Origin: Tetrapyrgos nigripes
Taxonomy: Eukaryota > Basidiomycota > Agaricomycetes > Agaricales > Campanellaceae
Direction: 5' to 3'
NCBI GenBank assembly: GCA_013368315.1
Contig: JAACJM010000344.1
Span: forward strand, 1-64,000
Length of the DNA: 64,000 bases
The notes under the pieces are model-generated. The model made no database searches and was not told where the DNA came from. It saw only the letters and a list, made by a program, of their open reading frames with translations. Positions 22,883-33,829 of the stretch are shown one piece after another (the stretch's first letter is position 1; every line of letters begins with the position of its first letter). A program made the translations under genes and the position numbers.

Positions 22883-24467
22883 ATGAAACAGATCCCCGAC
22901 CATATCCTTCTCACTGGTCAAGCAGAACTGGATTACCTCTCCTCACTAGAGATCTCACTGGAGAACTGGGGGCCAGAGCTGGAGTTCAGACGCAGTGTTC
23001 GTACTCGATGGAAGAAGGGTTTGCTGAATTCGGCTGACTATCAAAGGTGTGTATTGTTTCCTTATAGCTATGAGCATCCATATCTTTACCAGACACTTAG
23101 GAATCGAATCCGACAATTAGCTCGAGCCAAAGAAGCAACATCACGGTACATTTTCCTATGCACTACAGCCACAACTAACTAATAGCCTTGTCACTAGCTG
23201 TCGTGAAATATTCCAAGCACTTCCGAATCAAGAACAAGAAATAATACAGGAACGTCACAGGTCATATCAAGAGACCTATTGGTTCTACAACAAGCAGAGA
23301 CTAGCAGAAAAGGAGCGTGAAAGACGCAGGCGTAGAAGGGAAAGGTATGTCCAGGGTCATACTAGTTTTCCGATGTTCATGTACTCACAATCCTCTGTCA
23401 GCGATAGGCCTGGTAACTAGCACCTTATGATGCGATTGGGTCTAGTACGGATTTTCGATGAAGTTGCCTCAACCGACCAGGAATTAATCGTGTCATGTCA
23501 ACCGCTTGTGGCACTTGATTGTAGACACTATTCGGGAGAAGAACACCACACTACCTCCACGAGTTTGTGAATTAATAGATGTTCTTGACGGTCGTGATTT
23601 TCCGGCACCAATTTGTGCATATATCCATGAGACTGAATTCCATGACCTCCTGCGAGATGGCTCCTTCTGACTCCCATGTCTAACGCAGTTGTCCCCAATC
23701 CCACTTGTCGCCCCCAGGTTTATGACTCTGAGTCACCTGGAACCGATTTCAAGCCCAAATGAATTTACAACATCTATACGGGCAATGCCCCTGGCGTATA
23801 CATGACATGGTGATTATTTTTTTCTTTAACTGCAAATTATTGATTTGGACTGCTTTCAACAGGGACGATGCCTCTGCACGCGTTATTGGGGTGAAAAACT
23901 CTTTATACAAAGGGTACAACAGCTATGAAGACGCTCTTCATGCTTGGCGCCAGCATTGTTTAGGTCATCATCGCCATGCACCAGATTTTGTTGATGGGAC
24001 AATATTGGTCCTATCATCATCGACCCCTGTCATGCAGCCTGTGGCACCAACTCCGCATGCCCACCCTACTAACATAAAATATCAATCTCAGCCACCGGAA
24101 AATCCCGGGATGGAAACGCCGTCTGAAGCACCAAGATCTCCTTCCAAGCGTCGCTCTGCTCAAGCTTTTTTCAGCCCTGACTCTCCGTCTCGTCGTAGAA
24201 GAAGTCAAGTACCAGCTCGCAGACTGTCTTGGGCCGTGACAACAGGTGGGCAGACGGCTGTTGTGGATTCGTACGACATTTCAATTTCTTTAATGATTGA
24301 TTGGTACTAATGATCTGATCAGGGAGACGGCTGACGAGATTATTCGAGAGGCTCACCTTCGTGGTATGGAAGCTCAGGTTATGCAGGTGGAAAGTGTTAA
24401 AGAGGCTGAGGAGTTGATGAACTGTCTGGATCTTGATACAGAGAAGAGTACGAGTGATGAAGAATAG
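22883..24467 (+). pseudogene. Basic hypothetical protein with viroplasmin/RNase H1 N-terminal-like domain
   Basis: The ATG at 22883 begins MKQIPDHILLTGQAEL; the next exon is strongly basic (HRSYQETYWFYNKQRLAEKE, then an Arg run). After an unclear region (23350-23690) comes SPGTDFKPK, a TGA at 23760-23762, and IYTGNAPGVYMTW. A GTGATT intron leads to DDASARVIGVKNSLYKGYN and SYEDALHAWRQHC. The G-PGVY-TW-D--V-G-K---YKGY-S---A--AW pattern is that of the caulimovirus viroplasmin/RNase H1 N-terminal fold, which binds RNA-DNA hybrids and is fused to many mushroom proteins. The C-terminus is Ser/Pro-rich with SPSRRRRSQ, then a helical end (ADEIIREAHLRGMEAQ) to TAG at 24465. The TGA again sits where CGA would be in frame. 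Confidence 0.6.
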
Positions 24468-24960
24468 TAATACTCTTTGCTGTCTGTCTACATAGTCATG
24501 AAGTACTTCAAAATCAGTTAGAGATCTGGATTGTTTAAGAGGTGGCAATCTGATTGACACGGAGGTGAGTATGGTAGCAATGAAGAATAGTTGCATTTTC
24601 AAAAGTTTGCCTGTCTACTCATGAGGTACTTCAAAAAAAAAATTGGTTAGAGGTCTGAATTGTTTAGGCAGTGGCAATTTGATCTTGATACGGTGGTGAG
24701 TATGGCATTGGGCAAATACTCACTTAAAAAAACCTGCCTGGATCTCAATATGATTAGTAACATTTTCGCTTTGCCTGCAGCCATGAAGTACTTCAAAAAA
24801 AAAAAAAAATCGTGACAAAGAACAGTAATATTTCACTTTTCCTGTATAATCATTAAGTACTCCAAAGAAAAACTGGTCAGATGTCTGAATTTCTTAAGCG
24901 GTGGCATATACATTAGAAGTACTGGATAAAGGCATCACCTAAAAAATCTCGTCCTTACTT
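24468..24960. repeat. Degenerate tandem repeat, units about 110-130 bp
   Basis: Units share CATGAAGTACTTCAAAA, GTCTGAATTGTTTA, GTGGCAAT and GGTGAGTATGG. Three to four can be seen, starting near 24490, 24615, 24780 and 24850. A-tracts vary in length between units. Non-coding 3' flank of the preceding gene. Confidence 0.75.
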
Positions 24961-25068
24961 CGCATAGTATACCTGCATGGAGATGTCTGTGACCCAGCCT
25001 ACTGCTTCTCCTTCTCCGTCTCCTACTCCTACTCCTACTCTGCTCCAGTTCAGGGTGGCCCATCAACA

Positions 25069-27823
25069 ATGTCAACGGCTGCACAAGTTTCCGATGAGTC
25101 GGCCAATCACCCAATGAAGCAGCAGCCCAAAAAGCGTGGTAATCCAGGCAACTTTGGGGGGGAATATCTAGCCTATCTCGAGGAGGAGAGGGAAGGTTAT
25201 CTTGATGCGCCGACCAAGCAGGCCAAGAGTGTGTGGCTGGCTAGTTTCATGGGTCGCTGGTTTGAAAGGTTCCCATGGCATTACCGATGGCGTTCCTGAA
25301 GTGTACAAGGTCATTGAACCAGTGCTCAAGCCAACGGCGAGTAAACCATTTGCTCGTGAAGCAGTCTCAATTGAGGCGACAGGCCTTTCTGTCGACACCT
25401 ACCAAACGCTTGCCAGGAATCGTGATGATCATCTTCAAATCGTGAAGGAGAAAGGTCGAAAGGTGAGTTTTGGAATAATCCGGTTTAGACAAAGATACTA
25501 ACTTTTTTTGATTCAGCAACTTATAAATTGGTTTCACCACCAGAAAGCTAGATCCAGTGCAATGAATTTGGCTTTGGTGATGTTGGTTAAAAAGCTGTGC
25601 GATGTTGGCAGGCCACCTCGACGTCTCCCAGCCTATAAACATTACATGCGTCAGTCCCCATATAAAGAGAAGATTGCTGAAGTCTACGAGACACACTGGC
25701 CTGAGTCAGGCCTCGAGGCCAAGTTCCGTTTGTGGTTCCGCACCGCAATTGCAAAAGAATTCTATGAGGCAGAGGATGAGGAGACAAAGAAACGGGTAGC
25801 TATGGAGGCTGAGGCAACATATGAAGAAGAGCTACAGGCCTACCAAGAGCTGATCAATGCGGACAAAATAACTGTTGATAAACTCAAGGCATTTGGAGAT
25901 CTAGCGAAGAGCATGTAAATAATTTGAACTTCTCTATAAAGTATGGTGTCTGACGTCTTAAAAGCGCACAGCAGAATCTCATTAAATTCATGAGTCTGCA
26001 ACTCCAGATGCTGAGCAAACTCACCAGAATGTCATTCACCTTGATCAGTGGAGCTCCTCCAGCTGCAGGGGCAGAGCCCAATGATTTCACATGTATGATG
26101 TGCGTTCCTCATTTGACGTCGTTAAGGGGTTTCTGACGAAATCGATGGGTAGCATCAGTTCTGGGGAGACTGCAGGTGCAAATACGACCAAGTGGGAGTT
26201 TTGGAAGCGTGACCACTTCATGAAGAATGTAATTGGTCATTATATGGATTTCCTGCTGCATACGACAGATGGTAAGTAATAAAACAAGTCTTGATGAAGC
26301 ATGTTAATGTTTGGTTGCATACAGATGTTCATCCAGAGGCCGCTTCTCAGGTTAACCTGGCCTCCTATAGGGCAATCCAAAATATCACCCTCAACACGGA
26401 TGGCCTGTTGGAAATGGATGAAGAGGCGGAAGTTGAACTGAAGTCATCGGGCAAGGAGAAGGGATCCGGTCCGAAGCCGAAACGCAAGCGAAAAGCCAAG
26501 GCCAAGACTGATGCCAAGGCTGCAGGTCCGGTGGTGGAGACGCAAGATGTCGAGGAAAAGGAAGATAGCATGGAGGGAAGTGCCAACGTAGACAAGGACC
26601 AGAAGAATCTTGAGCTCGACGAGGATCGTGAAGAAGAACTTCATCCTGAAGTGAAGAAATACCTGAGTTCTCTCCCAGATCAAGAATGCTGAGTCGAGTT
26701 GAAGAAGTTGAGAAAGGGGAACTGGAACGATTTTATTCGGGCTCACAACATATTGCGCAATAGACTCCTCCTCCAGGAGGTGGTCCACAAGCAGCTCAAC
26801 CCCAACGATACTCCTAACAATTCCAGCATCATGGATTACCTCCTCGATAGATCAGCAACGCCTGTTACAACTCCAGGGCTATTGACTACACCTACAGTTG
26901 CTGACTCCTCAACCCCTCCATCCCAAGAACTACCTGCTCCAACACTAATAGAATCTTCCAGAGGGCAACCGTATCCATCTGCACCAATTGATCAATTCCC
27001 TGGGGGTCCCGAACATCTCGATGACACCCAAACTCTCGACGTCCAACCTTTTACCTACAACATTTGACCTGCCAACACATTGACTGCAGATAACACATCT
27101 GCCACGACTGGGGTGTCAAGCAAATTACATGCCGTCGAGATCAATAGGGAAGGATGGCCGAGGTGGTTGACAACAGCCTATGACACGTTTGCAGTGGACC
27201 CGGGTTTGGGAGGTGATCAATTATGGAAGGGGTTATTGAAGGAGTGGGTTGCGTTGGAGCGGGCGTACAATTTCGAGAATCCAAATGGCAAGAATGTGTT
27301 TCTCCCAAGTGTATCCCGTCCCAGTTGCTCCAATGGTGGAGTAGGAACCATAAAGTCATTCCAGCCACCCCACCAGATGAGATACATGATGCTGGAGAAT
27401 TTTTGAAGGATTGGTGGGCATGGTGGTCGGCTGTCAATCCGGATGTGGCGGAAACGTGATGAGCTAGGGCACATTGTCAGAGAACAAGTAGAGGATGTCG
27501 GTAAGGAGAGATGGGATGAAATGAAAAGGCCTGGCCAATGTGGGTTCTTAACAGTTATCATTTGCTTGTTTTACTGGAGGATGAGGACAATGGATGATGC
27601 GCAGAGAAGGGATTGGGAGCAGGCAACCAATGATGTGCTATGGGTGCTAGAAGCCATGAACCGGTGCTTTAGGAAACATAGCAAAAAGAGAAAGGTCGCA
27701 CCTGAACAACCCACCCAGGAGTCCCGAGCCCTACGTCATCACGTAAAGAGCACAGTAGCAATGTCAATAGCCAACGTCGAGTACTCTGTATTGCTTGTTT
27801 GCATTGCGCAAACTCTTTCTTAG
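25069..27823 (+). pseudogene. Large agaricomycete hypothetical protein, interrupted by stops and frameshifts
   Basis: The ATG at 25069 opens MSTAAQVSDESANH, then KKRGNPGNFGGEYLAYLEE, ending in FMGRWFERFPWHY; the frame shifts near 25285 to DGVPEVYKVIEPVLKP. A GTGAGT intron leads to INWFHHQKARSS, PPRRLPAYKHYMRQSPYKEK and a charged helical part. Further on are WEFWKRDHFMKNVIGHYMDF, a Lys/Glu-rich low-complexity segment (26430-26650) and a helical piece. Two in-frame TGA codons (26690-26692 and 27065-27067) interrupt otherwise continuous frame. The last part, INREGWPRWLTTAYDTF to RRDWEQATNDVLWVLEAMN, is another conserved agaricomycete module and carries frameshifts near 27320 and 27445. These modules often sit together in mushroom genomes near KDZ elements. 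Function unknown; clearly broken. Confidence 0.65.
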
Positions 27824-27891
27824 ACAGAAATAGAGATATTAAGTCCGAGAAGCCATGCAAGGTTAGCGATCTAGCGTAGAGTCACTTGTAC

Positions 27892-28460
27892 TGTTTGTAT
27901 GTGTTGTACTATTCCTTTAAGGTCCAGGTCCAGGTCCAGACGAGGTCCGTGTCGGAAATACCTGGATTAAGTCCGGGAGCTGCCAATGCCCAGGGGAGCA
28001 TACAATGCATAGTATAGGCCCACCAGTATTGTTTGTATGTATTGCGCAACTCCTTTAAGGTCTGTTGTATGTATTGTACAATTCCTTCAAGGTCCAGGCC
28101 CAGACCAGGTCTGTGCCCGGAAATACCTGGATTAAGTCCGAGAGCCACCAAGTCGCTGTCCAGGGTGTACAGTGTGTTACTATGCATTGTATGCATACAG
28201 GGAGTATACAATGCATAGTATAATGGAAATACAAATATTAGGTCCGTTTCGGAAATACCTGAATTAAGTCCGAGAGCTGCCGAGCAGCTGTGCAGGCTGA
28301 TTAGCGAGCCGTTGAGGATTTATGAGTGTACAGTGCGTTATACTATGCATTGTACATGCATATGGGGGAGTATACAATGCGTAGTATAGGCCGAGTGCTA
28401 GTAAATGGCACAACTGGACAATACTCCTTATACAATGCATTACATAGGTAGGACTATTCT
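27892..28460. repeat. Tandem array with TACAATGCATAGTATA palindromes
   Basis: About three units of 140-190 bp share GTATGTATTGTACAATTCCT, AAGGTCCAGGTCCAG, GGAAATACCTGGATTAAGTC and CCGAGAGC. Each ends in the palindrome-like (A)TACAATGCATAGTATA or a variant. No coding sequence is supported. Confidence 0.8.
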
Positions 28461-28463
28461 CTA

Positions 28464-28860
28464 TTACAATGCATTATATGCACAACTACTGGTGGTCTCC
28501 AACTCCGATTCAGCCGTTCGGGAGACCTTCAGACCGGGCTTCCAAGCTGTAGCAAACTTCTCAATGACCGGGCGCACAAAGTGATCCATTTCGTCGACAT
28601 TCGGCTCCTTGGTGCTCGATCGTCCAACAACTTTGTCAAGCTCCTCCTGGGCACATGCCTGGATGTGAGGGAATAATACCATGCTGAAAATAAACCACAT
28701 CATCGAAGTTGACGTCTAATCTGCCTGTCTCTTCATCTCTTCCTACATTCCTCGTTACGCTTGCGACACATGTATTGAACTCAATAAACCCCTTCATCCC
28801 AAACCTATCAGCATATTTCTCCAAAAACCACCTCACATACTCTGCCCTATAGAGAGAGAA
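28464..28860 (-). pseudogene. Chimeric scrap: flavin monooxygenase exon fused to cytochrome P450 helix-I/J piece
   Basis: On the minus strand, 28860-28705 reads EYVRWFLEKYADRFGMKGF and IEFNTCVASVTRNVG after an acceptor (tctatag). This resembles the middle of FAD-dependent monooxygenases. Around 28703 the sequence becomes WFIFSMVLFPHIQ and AQEELDKVVGR, the end of helix I and helix J of a cytochrome P450, then trails into unrecognised sequence to 28464. Neither has its cofactor-binding core (no GxGxxG, no Cys-ligand loop). The two pieces come from different gene families, so this is a rearranged fossil. Confidence 0.6.
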
Positions 28861-29429
28861 AGAGCTGCTGCTTGCACCTGGGACTGAGGTGGACCCTCCA
28901 TCTCCTCACACTGTTCAGTCTGCCAATTGATTTTCTACACCTTTCTCGCATTCTTACTGGTCGTGCAGTAGCATTTACTCATATATATGTATGTAGTTTG
29001 ATCAAGTACTATTCCTGAGAATATATCTGTATCGCTAATAATAGTAACAAGCTTTCTTCTGCTTGTGTCCATGATCAAATCTAGTCAGTCTTAGCTGCCC
29101 ACTGCAGGCCCACTGCAGGTGAGTCATCTTCTGTTTACTTCCTCTCTACCCATTATTTTCGTCCATTGTATAAACATAAGGTGACTGTGCAGGGTTGCCT
29201 TTTCCCTTCTTCAGCTTGCACATGTATGCGATTTCCTAGTACTTCACAGCTGACTTCGACGACCCCGACCCCGACAACGGCGACAACGTCTGACAAGCAG
29301 CAAGATCTTTCCTAGTGCAACTACAGTGCTATATCCTCCCTCTCATTCTCTCTGCCTGTGGGACAGCTCTTTCTCGTCATGACAAAAAGCCCTGGTTGGT
29401 CAAATTAATGCCTCGTTCTCAAGTACAGC
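28861..29429. other. No gene recognised
   Basis: Spacer between the P450/FMO scrap and the BRR2 pseudogene; pyrimidine-rich parts, no domain seen. Confidence 0.5.
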
Positions 29430-31620
29430 TTCTCATTATAGATGCGACCCAGGGCATTGAAGGTCTCACCTACCTTGGAGACCAATCTCAGAACATTGTC
29501 CATTCTTTGGCTGACACAGCGTTGGGGATATTGAAAAACAAGAGAATGAAGGACTCAGAGGTAGAAAAGGCTACTGGGCTGACAACATCTGAGTCATTTG
29601 CTCAGCTCGTCGATTTGTCGAAGAAGATTGTGGACTATGGAAGGGGAAATAGAGTGGTTTGGCAGGCTGGACACGAGACTGCTTAAGATACTGGTGAGTT
29701 GACTGGCAATTTCTTTCCTCTATTTTTTCCGCTTCAAGTTCTAATCGTTTTTTACAGGCTGGAGAAGAATACACAAGCATTCTGAAGACCACAACCTCCC
29801 TCCTCAACTTAGCCCTGACAGACAAATCCCTGTCCTACTCTCGTTCCTAATCCAAGGCAGCCTCTGTCCTCACTATCCTTGTCTCCGAGTCTAGTCTCCA
29901 AAACCAGCTCACGGAACTCTTCTGAAGCATCAGAGCTTCCAATCAGGTCAATGTGAAGGTAGTGATGTGGGAGAACGGTGTTGGCCAGATTCTGCGAAAG
30001 CTTGTCCTACCCATGACAACTTCTTTGCTTCTCCAGTGATATGCTGAGGATGAGCACAGCACCACGCTCACTGTCTCCGTGTCCGAAGTCTATCTGGATC
30101 CTGTCACTGCTGCCGACAAAGCAGCCTCTGTCCTCTCTGTCCTTGGCTCCAAGTCCAGTCTCCATGACTGCAAAAACCAGCTCATGGAACTCTTCGAGTA
30201 CCAGAGCTTCCACATCATCACTAAATTCTTCAAAAATTGCGACGTCATTGTTTGGTCCACCAAGCTCATGCATAGCGATGCAGACAAGTGGGTCAATGCA
30301 GAGGTAGCGATGTGAGAGAAGGGTGTTGGCTGGGTTCTGCGAGAGCTCTCTGACAACCAGCAGGTGAAAACTTGTTGACTCTCGAGTGTGCATCAGCCCA
30401 GCAATAGTACTATGGACATTGAAAGGACCAAACTATCCATGTAATTGCTCAAGATATTGCACTGTTGGACCAGTTATACAATCTGTACGACAGACACACC
30501 TGGGGTATATGAGAGTAGTGTATTGGTTTGGTATTGGTTGTAGAGGGCAGTAACCACTGAGTGAGTTTTGGCATCATTTCCTTCTTAAGTCTTCACTGTC
30601 TTCACCATCAACATCCTTTTCCAAACTTTGTTCCACTGTGATCCTTTGCCTCTTCCCTTCTTCCTTCATACTCTTAGCTACGTTCAGTGCATAACCTGAT
30701 GCTGCTTCTTTTCTTTGTCATTTCAGTCCTCAGTCACATGGAACACCCTCAATTTGTCATTGTTATCCTCTACAACTTCACAAAGGCCCTTGTACAATAA
30801 ATAGTCAGCAACTTCACCGCTCATCTCAAGGTTTTCAGTATCAAGGTTGGCGAGCTCACTGGTGACTCCCAAATGACCAAGCAACAAATCTCTGAAACCC
30901 AGATCATCCCTGAGAAATGGGACGTCATCACCTGGAAGAGTACTGACACCAGCTACACCAACCTCATCCGCCTCATCATTATTGATGAGATTCATCTTCA
31001 TGACGAGCAATGTGCTGTGCTCAAAAGTGTCATATCTTGCACCATCTGTCATATGGAACAGAATAACAAGTATGTCCGTCTCATTGGTCTGTCTGCCATG
31101 TTACCAAACTACAAGGACGTCGCTACATTCCTGCGTGTCGATGAGTCGAAGGGTCTCTTCTACTTCAACACCACATACCATCCATGTAGTCTTCAGCAGC
31201 AGTTTATCAGTATCATGGAGAAGAAGGCTATCAAGAGGTATCAGGTCATGAATGAAGTTTGCTACGAGAAGGTATTGGACCAAGCTGCCAGGAATAATCA
31301 GATCCTTGTCTTTGTGCATTTCCAGAAGGAAATGGCGAAGACTGCCAAGTTTCTGAGAGATATACAGTGGAGATGGAAGAGGAGACAGTTATGCAGTTTG
31401 TCAGGGCTGACAGTCCGATGAGGGAGATTTTGCAAGAGGAGGCTAGCATCGCGAGAGACCCAAACATGAAGGATCTGTTACCCTTTGTTTTGACTATTGC
31501 GCTGGTACATCCAAGGAGAACAAAGGGTTGGTTGGTCAAAGAGCTGTTTGCAGATAGTGTTATACAGGTCCTCATCTGTACTGTGACGTTGGCCTGGGGG
31601 TTGGGTCCATCCTGCAACTC
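29430..31620 (+). pseudogene. BRR2 (U5 snRNP RNA helicase) pseudogene, N-terminal region and first helicase cassette
   Basis: BRR2 is the Ski2-like helicase that unwinds U4/U6 in the spliceosome, about 2,100-2,200 residues. The N-terminal helical part is seen at about 29500-29640 (ADTALGILKNKRMKD, SESFAQLVDLSKKIVDYG), then VSEVYLDPVTAADKAAS, ENQL-like KNQLMELFEYQSFHIITKF and STKLMHSDADKWVN (30075-30310). From about 30870 the first RecA lobe follows: ISETQIIPEKWDVIT, IIIDEIHL (DExH box), LIGLSAMLPNYKDVATFL, then a shifted frame with EEASIARDPNMKDLLPF and TLAWGLG (about 31590). The segment near 29860-30000 is a second, shorter copy of the 30118-30350 part. Defects include TGA at 30313-30315, missing residues around IIPEKW, and frameshifts near 31365. 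Homology ends at about 31610. Confidence 0.9.
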
Positions 31621-33054
31621 AAACCACTCTACCTCCTCTCTCTTCTCAACTCAATTTCAGCTATGCCTTCACTTCCACTTCTGTCCCAGCACCAGCCCCT
31701 CGCAGAAGGTGGCATTGACTGAGATTGAGATAAGGATATGAATAGGCTTCTTCAAAAGGCTCAGGCCAAAGCAGCTAATCCCCAGCCTTCTCAACCTTAC
31801 CCTTGGCCCTTACTCTCACCCTCATCCTCAATGAAGCCATACAACCTAGTTCTCGGGTCCACCAAGACATTCCTTGCCTTGCTTCACGCCTACATTGCCT
31901 TCAACTACCCTGGTCACCCTGTGGCTGTCTATACCACACTCGTATTCTTCTCATCACTGTAACTCTCACCAGTCCCATCAGTACCAACAAGAACATCATC
32001 ATCCCAATTCACTGCAGACCTGCAAGAGGGAGAAGGAGACCTAGTAGTACAAATGCCATGACTGTCTTCATTCTCCACTGTCCTTTATTCTGCTCTTCCT
32101 CACCAGTGCCTGGTGTGGATCTGGGGGGCTCTCGGCTTGCCTAGTACACGACAATAGGCACCAGAGACGTTCTGAGCAATAGCACAGCTTGAAGCAGAGG
32201 CATCATCTTTGCGTCAACTTGAAGTGTCAGATTCAGGGCAAGAACAAGGACAAGAATTGAGAGTCAATTGGGAGTAGGGCGTGTACTACTAGCGGGAGAG
32301 ACAGCATCATCACTACCTTCACTGTCACTGTGATTAGTGGCAGCACCTTTGTCTCTTCAAGTTCCTTCATCAGTCTTGGGCTCCAGTTCTATAGTAGCAC
32401 TCTGCATACCAATGGCTCGTACTATGTACTCTAGTATACTATACTATGACTCAAGCATCTCAGCATATGTATATAGTTTCTACTAATGGTGTTAGATTAT
32501 TTTACAAAAGCTGTGGATACTTAATGATAATTCTGACTGTATGAACTGGAAAGGAAACAAAAACAATTTCTAAGAACTTTCATTGCCAAGATACTCTTTT
32601 GTTCTGCCAAGGGCTATATACAAGTGAATTCTGGGTGAGCATCAAGATTATTTTGGGCCTTTTGCTGTACTATGGTAACTTCAGGCAATAAATTGACTCA
32701 AAACTGTTGTGTACAGATTGTACTCTCAGACAAGTTCTAATATGAAATTAATTAGTTTTAATGAGTGAATCTCATGGGCTCATTCTAGCTGCCTTGAGTA
32801 AGCTCAACATTATAGACCCTTATTTTTACTTTGTACCTTGGTCGTGACACAGAATCCTTTTGTTCATTACAATTACTTCAAAATTATTGTGCTATCATTG
32901 TTTTACCTGGCAAGGCCTTGAAAATTATTTCCCAGCAATTATACTGCCTTGTGAGGTACTCAAAATAATTCTATGAACAAATAAGCTGGAAAGTTATTTT
33001 ATGCACCTTGTTAGGAGGTATAAGGCAATGGATATAATCTTGCTACCCTTGTAA
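31621..33054. other. No gene recognised
   Basis: Pyrimidine-rich sequence to about 32150, then AT-rich to 33050. It may include worn retrotransposon sequence upstream of the Ty3 fragment, but no reverse transcriptase, RNase H or protease motif was found. Confidence 0.5.
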
Positions 33055-33808
33055 GTGAGTTACAATGAAGTATTACTCTGTTGCCAGTTATCTGCTTCAA
33101 AAGTTTTCAGACATTTTCCTGGCAATGGCATGGCACCTTTTGAGGTAACTTATGGATACCTTCCTCTGTTCAACATACCGGTGGGCCATTGCATGGGCAT
33201 CCCAGATGTAGAAGATCATCTCAAAGTCTTAAAGCAGGTTCAAAGAGATGCAGGATCAGCATTACACCTGGCTAACCAATGCATGAAGGAAGGGTATGAA
33301 AGAGGGAAACAGAAGGGACATCAGTTCAAGGTTGGGGAGTATGTTTGGCTGAGTGCAGAAGACATTTACTTGAAACTTTCAAGTGACAAGTTGGGGGACC
33401 AGCAGTTGGGACCATACGAGATTGTGGAAAAAGTTGGAGATTTAGACTATCAGTTAGACCTCCCAGAATCTCTTAATCGTCTGCACCCAGTATTCCACAT
33501 TGACAAACTCTACCCTATAAGGGTAATTTGGTGAATGGGCTCTTACCTGAGGAGCCAGAGCCAGTATACCCCAAGGGGGAGGATGAGCCCAAGTATGAAG
33601 TGGACGCCCTTCTGGATAGCAGGATATAATGGAGGTGACTGGAATACCTTGTCAAGTGGAAAGGGTACGACAACAGTCACAACTCATGGGAGCCAGCTCC
33701 AAACCTCAAAAATGCAAAGCACAAGATCACTGCATTCCACAAGAAGCACCCAGAGGCAACAAAGATTTAGGATTCATCAAGGATGATGAAGTATAGGAGG
33801 GGGGGTAA
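33055..33808 (+). pseudogene. Ty3/gypsy polyprotein 3' end: integrase C-terminus and chromodomain
   Basis: The frame reads NGMAPFEVTYGYLPLF (end of the integrase core), then FKVGEYVWLSAEDIYLK, GPYEIVEKVGDLDYQLDLP and LHPVFHIDKLYP, the GPY/F module of chromoviral integrase. After 33534 the chromodomain continues: [18 protein letters not shown] and [16 protein letters not shown], with two stop codons at about 33627-33641. A G-rich polypurine tract (AGGAGGGGGGGTAA, 33795-33808) sits directly before the LTR. Everything upstream of the integrase is missing. Confidence 0.9.
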
Positions 33809-33829
33809 TGCCATGACATCTATATTTGG

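Noticed and set aside
17265..28460. Palindromic arrays as a CRISPR-like array
   Set aside because: Repeats are long, degenerate and without unique spacers, and the genome is eukaryotic.
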